Shown one piece after another: positions 15,629-23,356 of a stretch of DNA of 64,000 nucleotides (the stretch's first letter is position 1; every line of letters starts with the position of its first letter). The notes under the pieces were generated by a model, which did not search any database, had not been told where the DNA came from, and saw only the letters and a program-made list of their open reading frames with translations. The translations under genes were made by a program, and so were the position numbers. The stretch comes from Alteribacter populi (GTDB lineage: Bacteria > Bacillota > Bacilli > Bacillales > Salisediminibacteriaceae): NCBI RefSeq assembly GCF_002352765.1, contig NZ_KZ293963.1, positions 186,001 to 250,000 of the forward strand. The letters are read 5' to 3'.

Positions 15629-16726
15629 TTGGGTAGTAAAACACCATTGTATGACGTGTACAAGGATCAGGCAAAGACGATTGATTTTGGCGGGTGGGAT
15701 TTACCTGTTCAATTTTCAAGCATCAAAGAAGAACATGAAACGGTAAGAAAGAAAGCTGGTTTGTTTGATGTATCCCACATGGGTGAAATTGAAGTTAAGG
15801 GAAATGGCGCACTAAAGTATCTTCAAAGTGTTCTTACGAATAACGTGGAAAAAATAAAAGTTAACGGCTGCCAATATACAGCGATGTGCTATGAAAACGG
15901 TGGTACAATTGATGACCTCGTTTACTACAAGCGTGGTGAAGGTGACTACTTGCTCGTTGTCAATGCATCGAATGTGGAAAAGGACTACGATTGGTTAGCT
16001 TCTCATGCGGAAAAATATGATGAAGTAGAGATTGTGAATGTTTCTAACGACTTTGCTCAAATTGCGATTCAAGGACCTTTAGCTGAAAAAATTCTTCAAA
16101 AAGAAACAGCTACGGATCTATCGGAAATTACCTTTTTCAAATTCCGCGATGGCGTTGATATTGGTGGGATGAAAGCTCTCGTGTCAAGAACCGGTTACAC
16201 TGGAGAAGACGGTTTCGAAATTTACTGCAGTCCGGAAGATGCAGCTAAACTTTGGAATTTGTTACTGAAAGTAGGCGAGGAAGAAGGCATTCAACCATGT
16301 GGACTTGGTTCTCGTGATACTCTTCGCTTTGAAGCACGTCTTGCTCTTTACGGACAAGAATTAACAAAAGACATTACTCCACTTGAAGCAGGGATTGGTT
16401 TTGCGGTAAAAACAGACAAGGAAGCTGATTTTATTGGCAAGAAAGTTCTTAAACAGCAAAAAGAAGAAGGCGTTTCTCGTAAACTCATAGGGATAGAGAT
16501 GATTGACAAAGGGATCCCTCGTACTGATTATGAAGTATTTAAAGATGGGGAGAAAATTGGCTTTGTAACAACGGGTACTCAGTCACCGACGCTCAAAAAA
16601 AATGTTGGCCTTGCAATTATTGATAAAGAATATACCGGTTTAGATACAGAAGTAGAAGTACAGGTAAGAAAGCGCCGCCTTAAAGCAAAAGTGGTTGCAA
16701 CACCATTTTACAAGCGGTCCAACTAG
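15629..16726 (+). CDS. gcvT: Aminomethyltransferase (glycine cleavage T protein)
   Basis: 365 residues. Transfers the methylene group from aminomethylated GcvH to tetrahydrofolate, releasing ammonia. GcvT/folate-binding fold: FGGWDLPVQF near 20, FDVSHMGEI near 47, QYTAMCYENGG near 86, SRTGYTGEDGFEIY near 191, LGSRDTLRFEARLALYG near 229. The Asp in the LGSRD motif is the catalytic position in the family. The start is TTG with GGAGG 9 bases upstream. First gene of the riboswitch-controlled operon. Confidence 0.95.
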   Translation: MGSKTPLYDVYKDQAKTIDFGGWDLPVQFSSIKEEHETVRKKAGLFDVSHMGEIEVKGNGALKYLQSVLTNNVEKIKVNGCQYTAMCYENGGTIDDLVYYKRGEGDYLLVVNASNVEKDYDWLASHAEKYDEVEIVNVSNDFAQIAIQGPLAEKILQKETATDLSEITFFKFRDGVDIGGMKALVSRTGYTGEDGFEIYCSPEDAAKLWNLLLKVGEEEGIQPCGLGSRDTLRFEARLALYGQELTKDITPLEAGIGFAVKTDKEADFIGKKVLKQQKEEGVSRKLIGIEMIDKGIPRTDYEVFKDGEKIGFVTTGTQSPTLKKNVGLAIIDKEYTGLDTEVEVQVRKRRLKAKVVATPFYKRSN

Positions 16727-16757
16727 AAGAAAATCAATGGGAAGGGGAGAATAACCA

Positions 16758-18107
16758 ATGAGTGAGACTTTTCGTTATTTACCAATGACTGAAAAAGATC
16801 AGCAGGAAATGATGGAAGCTGTAGGAATTAATTCGGTTGAAGAACTGTTTAGTGATATTCCTAAAGAGGTTCGTTATAAAGGAAATTTGAAAATAGAAGA
16901 GGCTCTTGATGAGACGTCTCTTGTAAAAGAAATGCAACGTTTGGCTAATCGTAATATCAACATGAAGGATTACACGTCTTTTTTAGGCGCAGGTGTTTAT
17001 GAACATTACATTCCTTCCATTGTGAACCATGTAATTTCTCGGTCTGAATTTTACACTGCTTACACACCTTATCAGCCGGAGATTTCACAAGGAGAGCTGC
17101 AAGCCATCTTTGAATTCCAAACGATGATTGCCGAACTTACAGGCATGGACTTGGCAAATTCTTCAATGTATGACGGTCCGACTGCTCTTGCTGAAGCAGG
17201 AATGATGAGTGCTGGACATACAAAAAAGAAGACTATCCTCGTTTCTGAAACAGTCCACCCAGAGGCCCGCGAAGTCCTCGTATCTAATGCTAAGGGACAA
17301 GGAATCGACGTAGTTGAAGTGCGTGAAAAGAATGGTGTTACTGATATTGGCCACTTAAAAGAACTTTATAATATAGAAGTCGCTTCTGTGATCGTTCAGT
17401 ACCCTAACTTTTTAGGGAACGTGGAAGACCTTAAAGCGATTGAAGAAATCGCTCACCAGGAAAAAGCATTGTTTGTCGTTTCTTCAAATCCAGTAAGCCT
17501 AGGCGTTCTTGAATCACCAGGAGCATTTGGAGCTGACGTCGTTATCGGAGATGCTCAACCATTTGGTATTCCAACTCAGTTGGGCGGACCTCACTGCGGT
17601 TATTTTGCTACTACGAAAAAATTAATGCGTAAAGTGCCAGGACGTTTAGTTGGTCAAACAACAGATGATAAAGGGCAGCGTGGATTTGTATTAACACTGC
17701 AGGCTAGAGAACAGCACATCCGGCGAGATAAAGCAACGAGTAACATTTGCTCTAATCAGGCATTAAACGCTTTGGGTGCTTCTGTTGCGATGACGGCACT
17801 AGGTAAAAGCGGCGTGAAGGAAATGGCGCGTCAAAACATCCAAAAAGCACACTATGCAAAAGAAAAGCTTGTGGAGGCTGGTGTAGAAGTTATTAACGGT
17901 ACACCGTTCTTTAACGAATTTGCGGTGAAGCTTCCTAAGCCCGTAAGTGAAGTGAACGATGAACTATTAAATGAAGGGGTGATTGGCGGCTTTGACCTTG
18001 CCCGTCATTATCCTCAAAAAGAGAACCAAATGCTTCTTGCATTCACAGAACTTCGAACAAAAGAAGAAATTGATCATTTAGCAACGGTATTGGGGGGAGT
18101 AAAATGA
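16758..18107 (+). CDS. gcvPA: Glycine dehydrogenase (decarboxylating) subunit 1
   Basis: 449 residues. First half of the split P protein, as is usual in Firmicutes. It decarboxylates glycine together with GcvPB. Visible family sequences: FLGAGVYEHYIPSIVNH near 75, TPYQPEISQGELQAIFEFQT near 100, GPTALAEAGMM, and QPFGIPTQLGGPHCGYFA. It lacks the PLP-binding lysine, which is in GcvPB. The last codon and stop overlap the gcvPB start (ATGA). Confidence 0.95.
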   Translation: MSETFRYLPMTEKDQQEMMEAVGINSVEELFSDIPKEVRYKGNLKIEEALDETSLVKEMQRLANRNINMKDYTSFLGAGVYEHYIPSIVNHVISRSEFYTAYTPYQPEISQGELQAIFEFQTMIAELTGMDLANSSMYDGPTALAEAGMMSAGHTKKKTILVSETVHPEAREVLVSNAKGQGIDVVEVREKNGVTDIGHLKELYNIEVASVIVQYPNFLGNVEDLKAIEEIAHQEKALFVVSSNPVSLGVLESPGAFGADVVIGDAQPFGIPTQLGGPHCGYFATTKKLMRKVPGRLVGQTTDDKGQRGFVLTLQAREQHIRRDKATSNICSNQALNALGASVAMTALGKSGVKEMARQNIQKAHYAKEKLVEAGVEVINGTPFFNEFAVKLPKPVSEVNDELLNEGVIGGFDLARHYPQKENQMLLAFTELRTKEEIDHLATVLGGVK

Positions 18108-19564
18108 GCAGTGAGAACCAAGCGTTAATTTTTGAACTAAGTCAAGAAGGCAGAGTCGGTTACAGCTTACCGGAACTAGATGTACCGGAAAAAGATCTTG
18201 ATGACATGCTCCCAGCATCCTTTCAAAGGAGAAAAGATGCTGAGCTTCCTGAAGTATCTGAGCTGCAAATTATGCGGCACTATACAGCATTATCAAAGCG
18301 TAATCACGGGGTAGACTCCGGTTTTTACCCGCTCGGTTCGTGTACGATGAAATACAACCCGAAAATTAATGAAGATGTAGCACGTTTTCCTGGCTTTGCT
18401 CACATTCACCCATACCAGGAGCCTAGTACGATCCAAGGTGCACTTGAGTTAATGTACAAGCTCCAAACGACATTAGAAGAGATCACAGGTATGGATCAAG
18501 TAACGCTTCAACCGGCAGCAGGTGCTCACGGTGAGTGGACAGGTCTTATGATGATCCGTGCCTACCATGAAGCAAATGGTGATTATCAGCGAACGAAAGT
18601 AATTGTTCCTGACTCCGCCCATGGGACAAACCCGGCTTCTGCAACTGTAGCAGGTTTTGATGCTGTGACAGTTCGTTCGAATGAGCGAGGTATTGTCGAC
18701 CTCGATCACCTGCGTGAAGTCGTTGGAGAAGATACTGCAGCATTAATGCTTACTAACCCGAACACTCTTGGACTATTTGAAGAGGAAATTGTCGAGATGG
18801 CTTCGATCATCCATGAAGCTGGAGGGAAATTGTATTACGATGGGGCCAACTCCAATGCGATTTTAGGCATTACGCGTCCAGGAGATATGGGCTTTGATGT
18901 TGTTCACTTGAACTTGCATAAAACATTTACAACACCTCACGGGGGTGGCGGACCTGGTTCAGGACCTGTAGGAGTGAAAAAAGATCTTGTACCATATTTA
19001 CCGTCGCCACTCGTAGTAAAAGACGGAGAAGAATACCGCTTAGAATATGACGTTCCTGCATCGATCGGAAGGGTAAAACCATATTACGGAAACTTCGGTA
19101 TCAATGTTCGAGCCTATACGTATATCCGTACAATGGGGCCTGTTGGATTACGGAAAGTATCTGAGTTTGCTGTGTTAAACGCAAACTACATGTTCAGAAA
19201 GCTTGAACCATATTTCGATGCTCCTTATCAGCAGCACTGCAAGCATGAGTTTGTGTTATCCGGTCGCCGTCAGAAGAAGCTTGGCGTACGTACACTTGAC
19301 ATGGCAAAGCGTCTGCTTGACTTTGGCTACCACCCACCAACGATTTACTTCCCAATTAATGTGGAGGAGTGCTTGATGGTTGAGCCAACGGAAACAGAGT
19401 CGAAAGAAACGTTAGACGAATTTATTGACGCGATGATTCAAATAGCGAAGGAAGCAGAGGAAAACCCTGAAGTTGTTCAAGAAGCACCGCACACTACAGT
19501 GATCGGTCGAATGGACGAAACAACTGCAGCAAGAAAACCCGTACTTCGTTATACAAAAGAGTAG
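18104..19564 (+). CDS. gcvPB: Glycine dehydrogenase (decarboxylating) subunit 2
   Basis: 486 residues, the PLP-bearing half of the P protein. LGSCTMKYNPK (77-87), QPAAGAHGEW (136-144), DSAHGTNPASA (170-180), YYDGANSNAI, and the cofactor lysine Lys273 in NLHKTFTTPHGGGGPGSGP. With gcvT and gcvPA it forms the glycine cleavage operon; GcvH and the L protein are encoded elsewhere. LipM, needed for lipoylating GcvH, lies 2 kb downstream. Confidence 0.95.
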   Translation: MSSENQALIFELSQEGRVGYSLPELDVPEKDLDDMLPASFQRRKDAELPEVSELQIMRHYTALSKRNHGVDSGFYPLGSCTMKYNPKINEDVARFPGFAHIHPYQEPSTIQGALELMYKLQTTLEEITGMDQVTLQPAAGAHGEWTGLMMIRAYHEANGDYQRTKVIVPDSAHGTNPASATVAGFDAVTVRSNERGIVDLDHLREVVGEDTAALMLTNPNTLGLFEEEIVEMASIIHEAGGKLYYDGANSNAILGITRPGDMGFDVVHLNLHKTFTTPHGGGGPGSGPVGVKKDLVPYLPSPLVVKDGEEYRLEYDVPASIGRVKPYYGNFGINVRAYTYIRTMGPVGLRKVSEFAVLNANYMFRKLEPYFDAPYQQHCKHEFVLSGRRQKKLGVRTLDMAKRLLDFGYHPPTIYFPINVEECLMVEPTETESKETLDEFIDAMIQIAKEAEENPEVVQEAPHTTVIGRMDETTAARKPVLRYTKE

Positions 19565-19580
19565 ATATTGATTTGGAAAT

Positions 19581-19608
19581 GGCCTTGCCCTAGTTGGGCG
19601 AGGTCTTC
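19581..19608 (+). terminator. Candidate gcv terminator
   Basis: GGCCTTGCCC pairs with GGGCGAGGTC (two G-T pairs) around a 5-base loop, followed by a short T/C run. A stronger hairpin lies at 19649. Confidence 0.5.
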
Positions 19609-19648
19609 CTTTGGTTTCAGAGAGATTTTTCCGGTCTTTCTCTGTTAT

Positions 19649-19676
19649 CCAGGCGGGTTAACCCGCCTGGATTTTT
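19649..19676 (+). terminator. Perfect 22-bp palindrome, terminator-like on plus
   Basis: Bases 19649-19670 are their own reverse complement (9-bp GC-rich stem CCAGGCGGG/CCCGCCTGG with loop TTAA), followed by ATTTTT on plus. The loop contains the original stop codon (TAA on minus) of the transposase relic. Confidence 0.75.
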
Positions 19677-20851
19677 AGCGCTTGTCGCCACATGATCTTC
19701 TTTCGTAAGCGTTCAAAGCTTTTTTATTCCATAAGACATTCGCTTAATGACTTTTGTCGTATTATTGACGCCTTCGATGTAGCCATTATTAAAGGGATAC
19801 ATAAAGGACTGAAGGAGTTCTTGCTTCCATCAGGTAAAGGTCTTTGTTACTTTCTGAAATAGCGATATTTGCGCGTCGTTCACAAGGGAGATCCACGCCT
19901 CTAGTCCTTCTCTAGCGGTATCAGAATCAGCGTTCTTAAACCAATCATCTAAAGCATTCTTAAGCTCATATGCTTTTCTCAATTCGTCGTGATCTTCCAA
20001 TACTTCCTCCACTCGCTTTTTCCCTTTATCATTCAGCTTCTTCGGTGATTTCCAAAGCAATTCTTTACTTCGCTTCATCTGAATTCGCTTATCTTTCCAC
20101 AGATCGTGCTGGACTTGACGTCGAACCTCATCAAAGGCCCAATAGGCTTGTCTCATAAAGTGAAAACGATCCGCTATGATGAGGGGATTACCCAACGCAC
20201 GCCGTATCGCCTCTTTAAATGCTTTGGATAAATCCATGACGACAATCTCAACGTTCCCATAATCACACCCACGGAAGTACTTCTCAATGGTTTCCTCGCG
20301 GCGATCGGGTAAGACATCAATGATTTCACGGTTCTCCACGTCCACAATCTTCATTTGAAATTCTCACCACCGGCATCACCTTTGAATTCATCCAACGCAA
20401 TCGCTCGAGGAAGAACCTTTCTTACGCTGATTTCTTGCTGTTCAAACAAACGAAGACAGCGATTTGAACTGATCCCTTTGATTCTAGCGACACTTTGGAA
20501 GCTCATCTCTGTACACAAGCCTAGGATTTCCTGTTCTAACATCGTCGTTTGTCGTTGATACCGATCTAAAAACGATAGCTTCTCAAAAAACGTATGACGA
20601 CACGCTAAACAACGATAACGTCGCTTCTTCACACACAAGTCCACATGCTTTCCAGCTATACAATCTCCTTGAACTTTCTGTTCTCTATAACCATGAATCC
20701 GTTTCGTTTTCGTCTGACAAGCTGGACAAGTTTGTTTACGTACCGCTGTGTGGAGCTCAAACCAAAAGCCATTCCCATCCTCTCCACTATCGAAAACATG
20801 GATATGGCGGTCTTTAATCCCTAATAAGTTTGTGATAAAATGAGACTGCAT
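19658..20851 (-). pseudogene. ISL3-family transposase, broken by two frameshifts and a nonsense codon
   Basis: The intact gene would be about 398 codons. The N-terminal piece (20851-20351) has the zinc-ribbon pattern CPAC...CLAC and a helix-turn-helix. The frame is lost at TTCAAATGA (20351-20360), consistent with loss of one base in TTCCAAATG. The second piece (20354-19830) carries the DDE domain (VDVENREIIDVLPDRR, IADRFHFMRQAYWAFDEVRR) and stops at TGA 19830-19832; the frame stays protein-like beyond it (WKQELLQSFMYPFNNGYIEG). An extra A in an A run near 19724 breaks the last 20 codons (FERLRKKIMWRQ). Inactive relic. Confidence 0.85.
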
Positions 20852-20981
20852 CTGTATTCTCTCCTTTGAGCTTTTGTCTGGTAGCTAAAGCGTAACAAAG
20901 AAAGAGGATCAGGTGCTTTTTTTGTGCTCAATCCTCACGTCCCGACCCGATAGGGAACACCACAACATTCAGTATAGAGCC
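19658..20981 (-). mobile_element. Degenerate ISL3-family insertion sequence
   Basis: Includes the transposase relic and an apparent terminal repeat at 20960-20981 (CCACAACATTCAGTATAGAGCC on plus read outward, split here as CCACAACATTC and AGTATAGAGCC). I could not find a matching left-end repeat between 19565 and 19658, so that end is deleted or too diverged. It lies between the gcv operon and yqhL without disrupting either. Confidence 0.7.
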
Positions 20982-21000
20982 GTTTTTTACCTGTCATCAA

Positions 21001-21035
21001 AAAAAGGTGGAACCGCGTTTCGGTTCCACCTTTTT
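21001..21035. terminator. Bidirectional terminator next to yqhL
   Basis: A perfect 15-bp stem (21001-21015 / 21021-21035) around CGTTT, with A on the left and T on the right. It ends yqhL transcription on minus. Confidence 0.9.
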
Positions 21036-21079
21036 AACGATTTAAGAAATTATAAAAAATCTACGTTTCGAAAGCAATC

Positions 21080-21454
21080 TTATTTTTTTATCTTTCCTGT
21101 CCATTTGCGAAATCCGCCTTTAAGCTGAGCAATGTCTTCAACGCCGCGCTTCTTACGGAGAACTTTTGCCGCTTGGGCACAGCGGGCTCCTGATTGACAG
21201 TAAAGATAAACAGGTTTGTCCGTGCGAATTTCTGCTTGACGCTGTCGAAGTTGCGATAATGGAATGTTTCTTGCGCCTAATATATGTCCGGTTTTAAATT
21301 CTTTTTCTTCACGGATATCCACAAGTTGTGCTTTTCGATAATCTTTTTTAAACTCTTCTGTTTCAAGTGTTTTAAGATACTTCGGTTTTACTAGTCTTGA
21401 TACAACGAAAAAGGCAAGAATAACCGTTACAATAGCTAAAATCCATGGTGCCAT
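21080..21454 (-). CDS. yqhL: Membrane-anchored rhodanese-like protein YqhL
   Basis: 124 residues. An N-terminal membrane helix (about 3-20) is followed by a rhodanese domain: LVDIREEKEFKTGHILGARNIP (44-66, key residues D46, R48, H57), active-site Cys in YLYCQSGARCAQAA near 84-97, and LKGGFRKWTG at the end. The sulfur-transfer Cys loop CQSGAR is intact. Positioned between gcv and lipM as in B. subtilis. Confidence 0.92.
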   Translation of the reverse strand: MAPWILAIVTVILAFFVVSRLVKPKYLKTLETEEFKKDYRKAQLVDIREEKEFKTGHILGARNIPLSQLRQRQAEIRTDKPVYLYCQSGARCAQAAKVLRKKRGVEDIAQLKGGFRKWTGKIKK

Positions 21455-21636
21455 GGTGCAATGTCCACTCCTTTTTTACTGCAATGTTTTCTCCATCAAT
21501 AATGATATATGGAAATCGCGCAAACTGCAATGTTTAACATCACATAAAAGTAAGATGTTTTGTCTTCACTAGAGAAATTCGATATGATAGTAAAGGAAAA
21601 TAAATCGAATTTGAGCTAAAGTGAGGGACAGCAAGT

Positions 21637-22470
21637 ATGACAGAAACTTGGGGTTATATTGATTCGGGGAAGAGCAATCCCTATTATAATATGGCATTAG
21701 ATGAAAAGTTAATGGAATGGCACCGCGAAGGGAAAACTCCACCCATCGTCCGCTTTTATGGATGGGAACCTGCTACTCTATCAGTTGGTTATTTTCAAAA
21801 AGTTGAAAAAGATATTGATTTAGAAGCCGTAAAGCGTCACGGTTTAGGTTTTGTGCGTAGACCAACAGGAGGTAGAGCAGTTCTTCATGAAGATGAACTT
21901 ACATATAGCGTGATCGTAAGTGAAGATCATCCGCAAATGCCTGATAGTGTAACTGAAGCGTATCGGGTCATCTCCCAAGGTTTACTCGAAGGATTCATTG
22001 ATCTTGGTCTTGATGCTAGTTTTTCCGTGCCGCGGTCAGAAGAAGAACGTAATAACTTGAAAAATCCCCGGTCAGCGGTTTGTTTTGATGCATCGTCTTG
22101 GTATGAGCTTGTCGTTGAAGGAAGAAAGATAGCAGGAAGCGCACAAACTCGCCAAAAAGGTGTAGTTTTACAACATGGTTCAATTATTTTGTCCCTGGAT
22201 GAAGATAAATTATTCGACGTCTTTAACTATCCAAGTGAGCGAGTGCGCGAGAGAATGCAGCGAAGCTTTAAGAATAAAGCAGTAGCTATAGAAGAATTAC
22301 TAGGAGAAAAAATTGATGTAGAGCAGGCAAAAGAAGCGTTTCGAACTGGATTTGAAAAAGGGTTGGGGATTGATTTAATACCTTATATCCTATCTGAAGA
22401 AGAAGGAAAAGAAATCGAAAAACTAATGGAAGAAAAATATAGTACCGACGCTTGGAACTTTAAAAGTTAG
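21637..22470 (+). CDS. lipM: Octanoyltransferase LipM
   Basis: 277 residues of the BPL/LplA/LipB fold. Transfers octanoate from acyl carrier protein to GcvH, the first step of protein lipoylation in Bacillus. RRPTGGRAVLH at 74-84, catalytic Cys149 in NPRSAVCFDAS, and Lys164 in EGRKIAGSAQ. The Cys in this position and the length distinguish LipM from LplA ligases. Linked by function to the gcv operon upstream. Confidence 0.92.
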   Translation: MTETWGYIDSGKSNPYYNMALDEKLMEWHREGKTPPIVRFYGWEPATLSVGYFQKVEKDIDLEAVKRHGLGFVRRPTGGRAVLHEDELTYSVIVSEDHPQMPDSVTEAYRVISQGLLEGFIDLGLDASFSVPRSEEERNNLKNPRSAVCFDASSWYELVVEGRKIAGSAQTRQKGVVLQHGSIILSLDEDKLFDVFNYPSERVRERMQRSFKNKAVAIEELLGEKIDVEQAKEAFRTGFEKGLGIDLIPYILSEEEGKEIEKLMEEKYSTDAWNFKS

Positions 22471-22516
22471 CGAGACCTCATTTGGAAGTAAATCTCTATT
22501 GGTGAGATGAAAAAGG

Positions 22517-22547
22517 CATGTTACTTTTTGTGACATGATCTTTTTTT
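22517..22547 (+). terminator. Terminator of lipM
   Basis: CATGTTAC / GTGACATG stem (one G-T) with a TTTTT loop, followed by ATC and seven T. Confidence 0.75.
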
Positions 22548-22739
22548 CTGTACAACATTTATAAAAGAGTTTTCTATCATGACAGATGTATTTCTTTAAA
22601 ATAAAAACTATGGTAAGATTTTTTTCTATTCATTGAATGAATATCATAATTCTAAGCTTATGCAGCTCAAGGGTTCTAAGACATGAAAAAAGGAGTACCT
22701 CCTAAAATGTTAAATTTTGTAAGTGACCAAACAAACTAA

Positions 22740-22925
22740 ATGAAATGGGAGGAAGCCGTCTGTTAAGCCGCCTACGTAGTTAAACGGAATCTACGAAACT
22801 CCTGCGGAAAAATGGACCAGACAAAGACCCCGCAGGGCGCTTTTCCCGAGGAGACTTGACGGTTCGTCCACGGAAAGCGAGCAGATGCAGTCCAATGGAG
22901 CTGCAAAAAGATACGCTTTTTACAA
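22740..22925. repeat. Dispersed Bacillaceae-type intergenic repeat
   Basis: Contains ACTCCTGCGG, GACCCCGCAGGGCGC, GAGGAG and GGAAAGCGAGCAGATGCAG in order. I recognise this arrangement as a common multicopy repeat of Bacillaceae intergenic regions. It is GC-richer than its surroundings, and CCTGCGG and CCGCAGG can pair. Confidence 0.5.
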
Positions 22926-22983
22926 TAATTAATAATCAAAATGGTGTGCTTGTTTAAACAAATGAATTATAAAAGTGATTCCA

Positions 22984-23127
22984 TTGAAAAAAGTTTTGTC
23001 GAAAGTTCGCTGTAGTCCTGAAAAACGGCGATGGGTTGAAGAACAGTTAAGAATGCAATCTATGAAAAATGTCAAAATAGCTGATTATTATTTAAAAACG
23101 CCTAGTTATCTTTATCATTCTGGATAA
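22984..23127 (+). CDS. Possible 47-residue hypothetical protein
   Basis: TTG-initiated ORF beginning MKKVLSKVRCSPEKRRWVEE with an amphipathic, basic composition. No good ribosome binding site and no family recognised. It may be chance. Confidence 0.25.
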   Translation: MKKVLSKVRCSPEKRRWVEEQLRMQSMKNVKIADYYLKTPSYLYHSG

Positions 23128-23172
23128 TCTGCTTGTTTTCAAAGTTGACAAATCAATATTCTTTCGCCACCG

Positions 23173-23244
23173 ACCCAATATATAGTACTATTTACTTTAA
23201 GTTTAACACTATATGTTGTTGGGTAAAGAAAACTATGGTAAGCT
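23173..23244 (+). promoter_or_regulatory. nrdJ promoter with two NrdR-type boxes
   Basis: ACCCAATATATAGTAC (23173-23188) and ACACTATATGTTGTTG (23206-23221) resemble the NrdR consensus ACACWATATATWGTGT and are 33 bp apart, about three helical turns. The second overlaps the -35 (TTGTTG, 23216-23221) of a promoter whose extended -10 is TGG TAAGCT (TAAGCT at 23239-23244), spacer 17. Confidence 0.7.
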
Positions 23245-23356
23245 AAAACAAACATAGAAACACCAGAGATTACCATTCTTTGCTTGTCGAAGTCATAGCA
23301 AAGATAATGATCTTTGACAACAAGATATTTAATAGTAAGCAAAGGAGAGAATGCAT

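Larger units (their letters stand above)
22471..23356. other. Long intergenic region before nrdJ
   Basis: 886 bases: the lipM terminator (22517), a GC-richer dispersed repeat (about 22740-22925), a doubtful 47-codon ORF (22984), and the nrdJ promoter with two NrdR-type boxes (23173-23244). No cobalamin riboswitch signature was seen. Confidence 0.6.

Noticed and set aside
20351..20360. Programmed frameshift in the ISL3 transposase
   Set aside because: ISL3 enzymes are normally single ORFs, and this gene also has a nonsense codon and a second frameshift, so decay explains it.
22680..22740. Hairpin that could hide a ribosome binding site (AGGAG-TAC-CTCCT) with an 18-codon ORF
   Set aside because: Too short to support; the ORF resembles nothing and the stem is only 5 bp.
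22471..23356. Cobalamin riboswitch upstream of nrdJ
   Set aside because: Expected for a B12-dependent enzyme, but no B12-box-like sequence was found; NrdR boxes give an alternative control.
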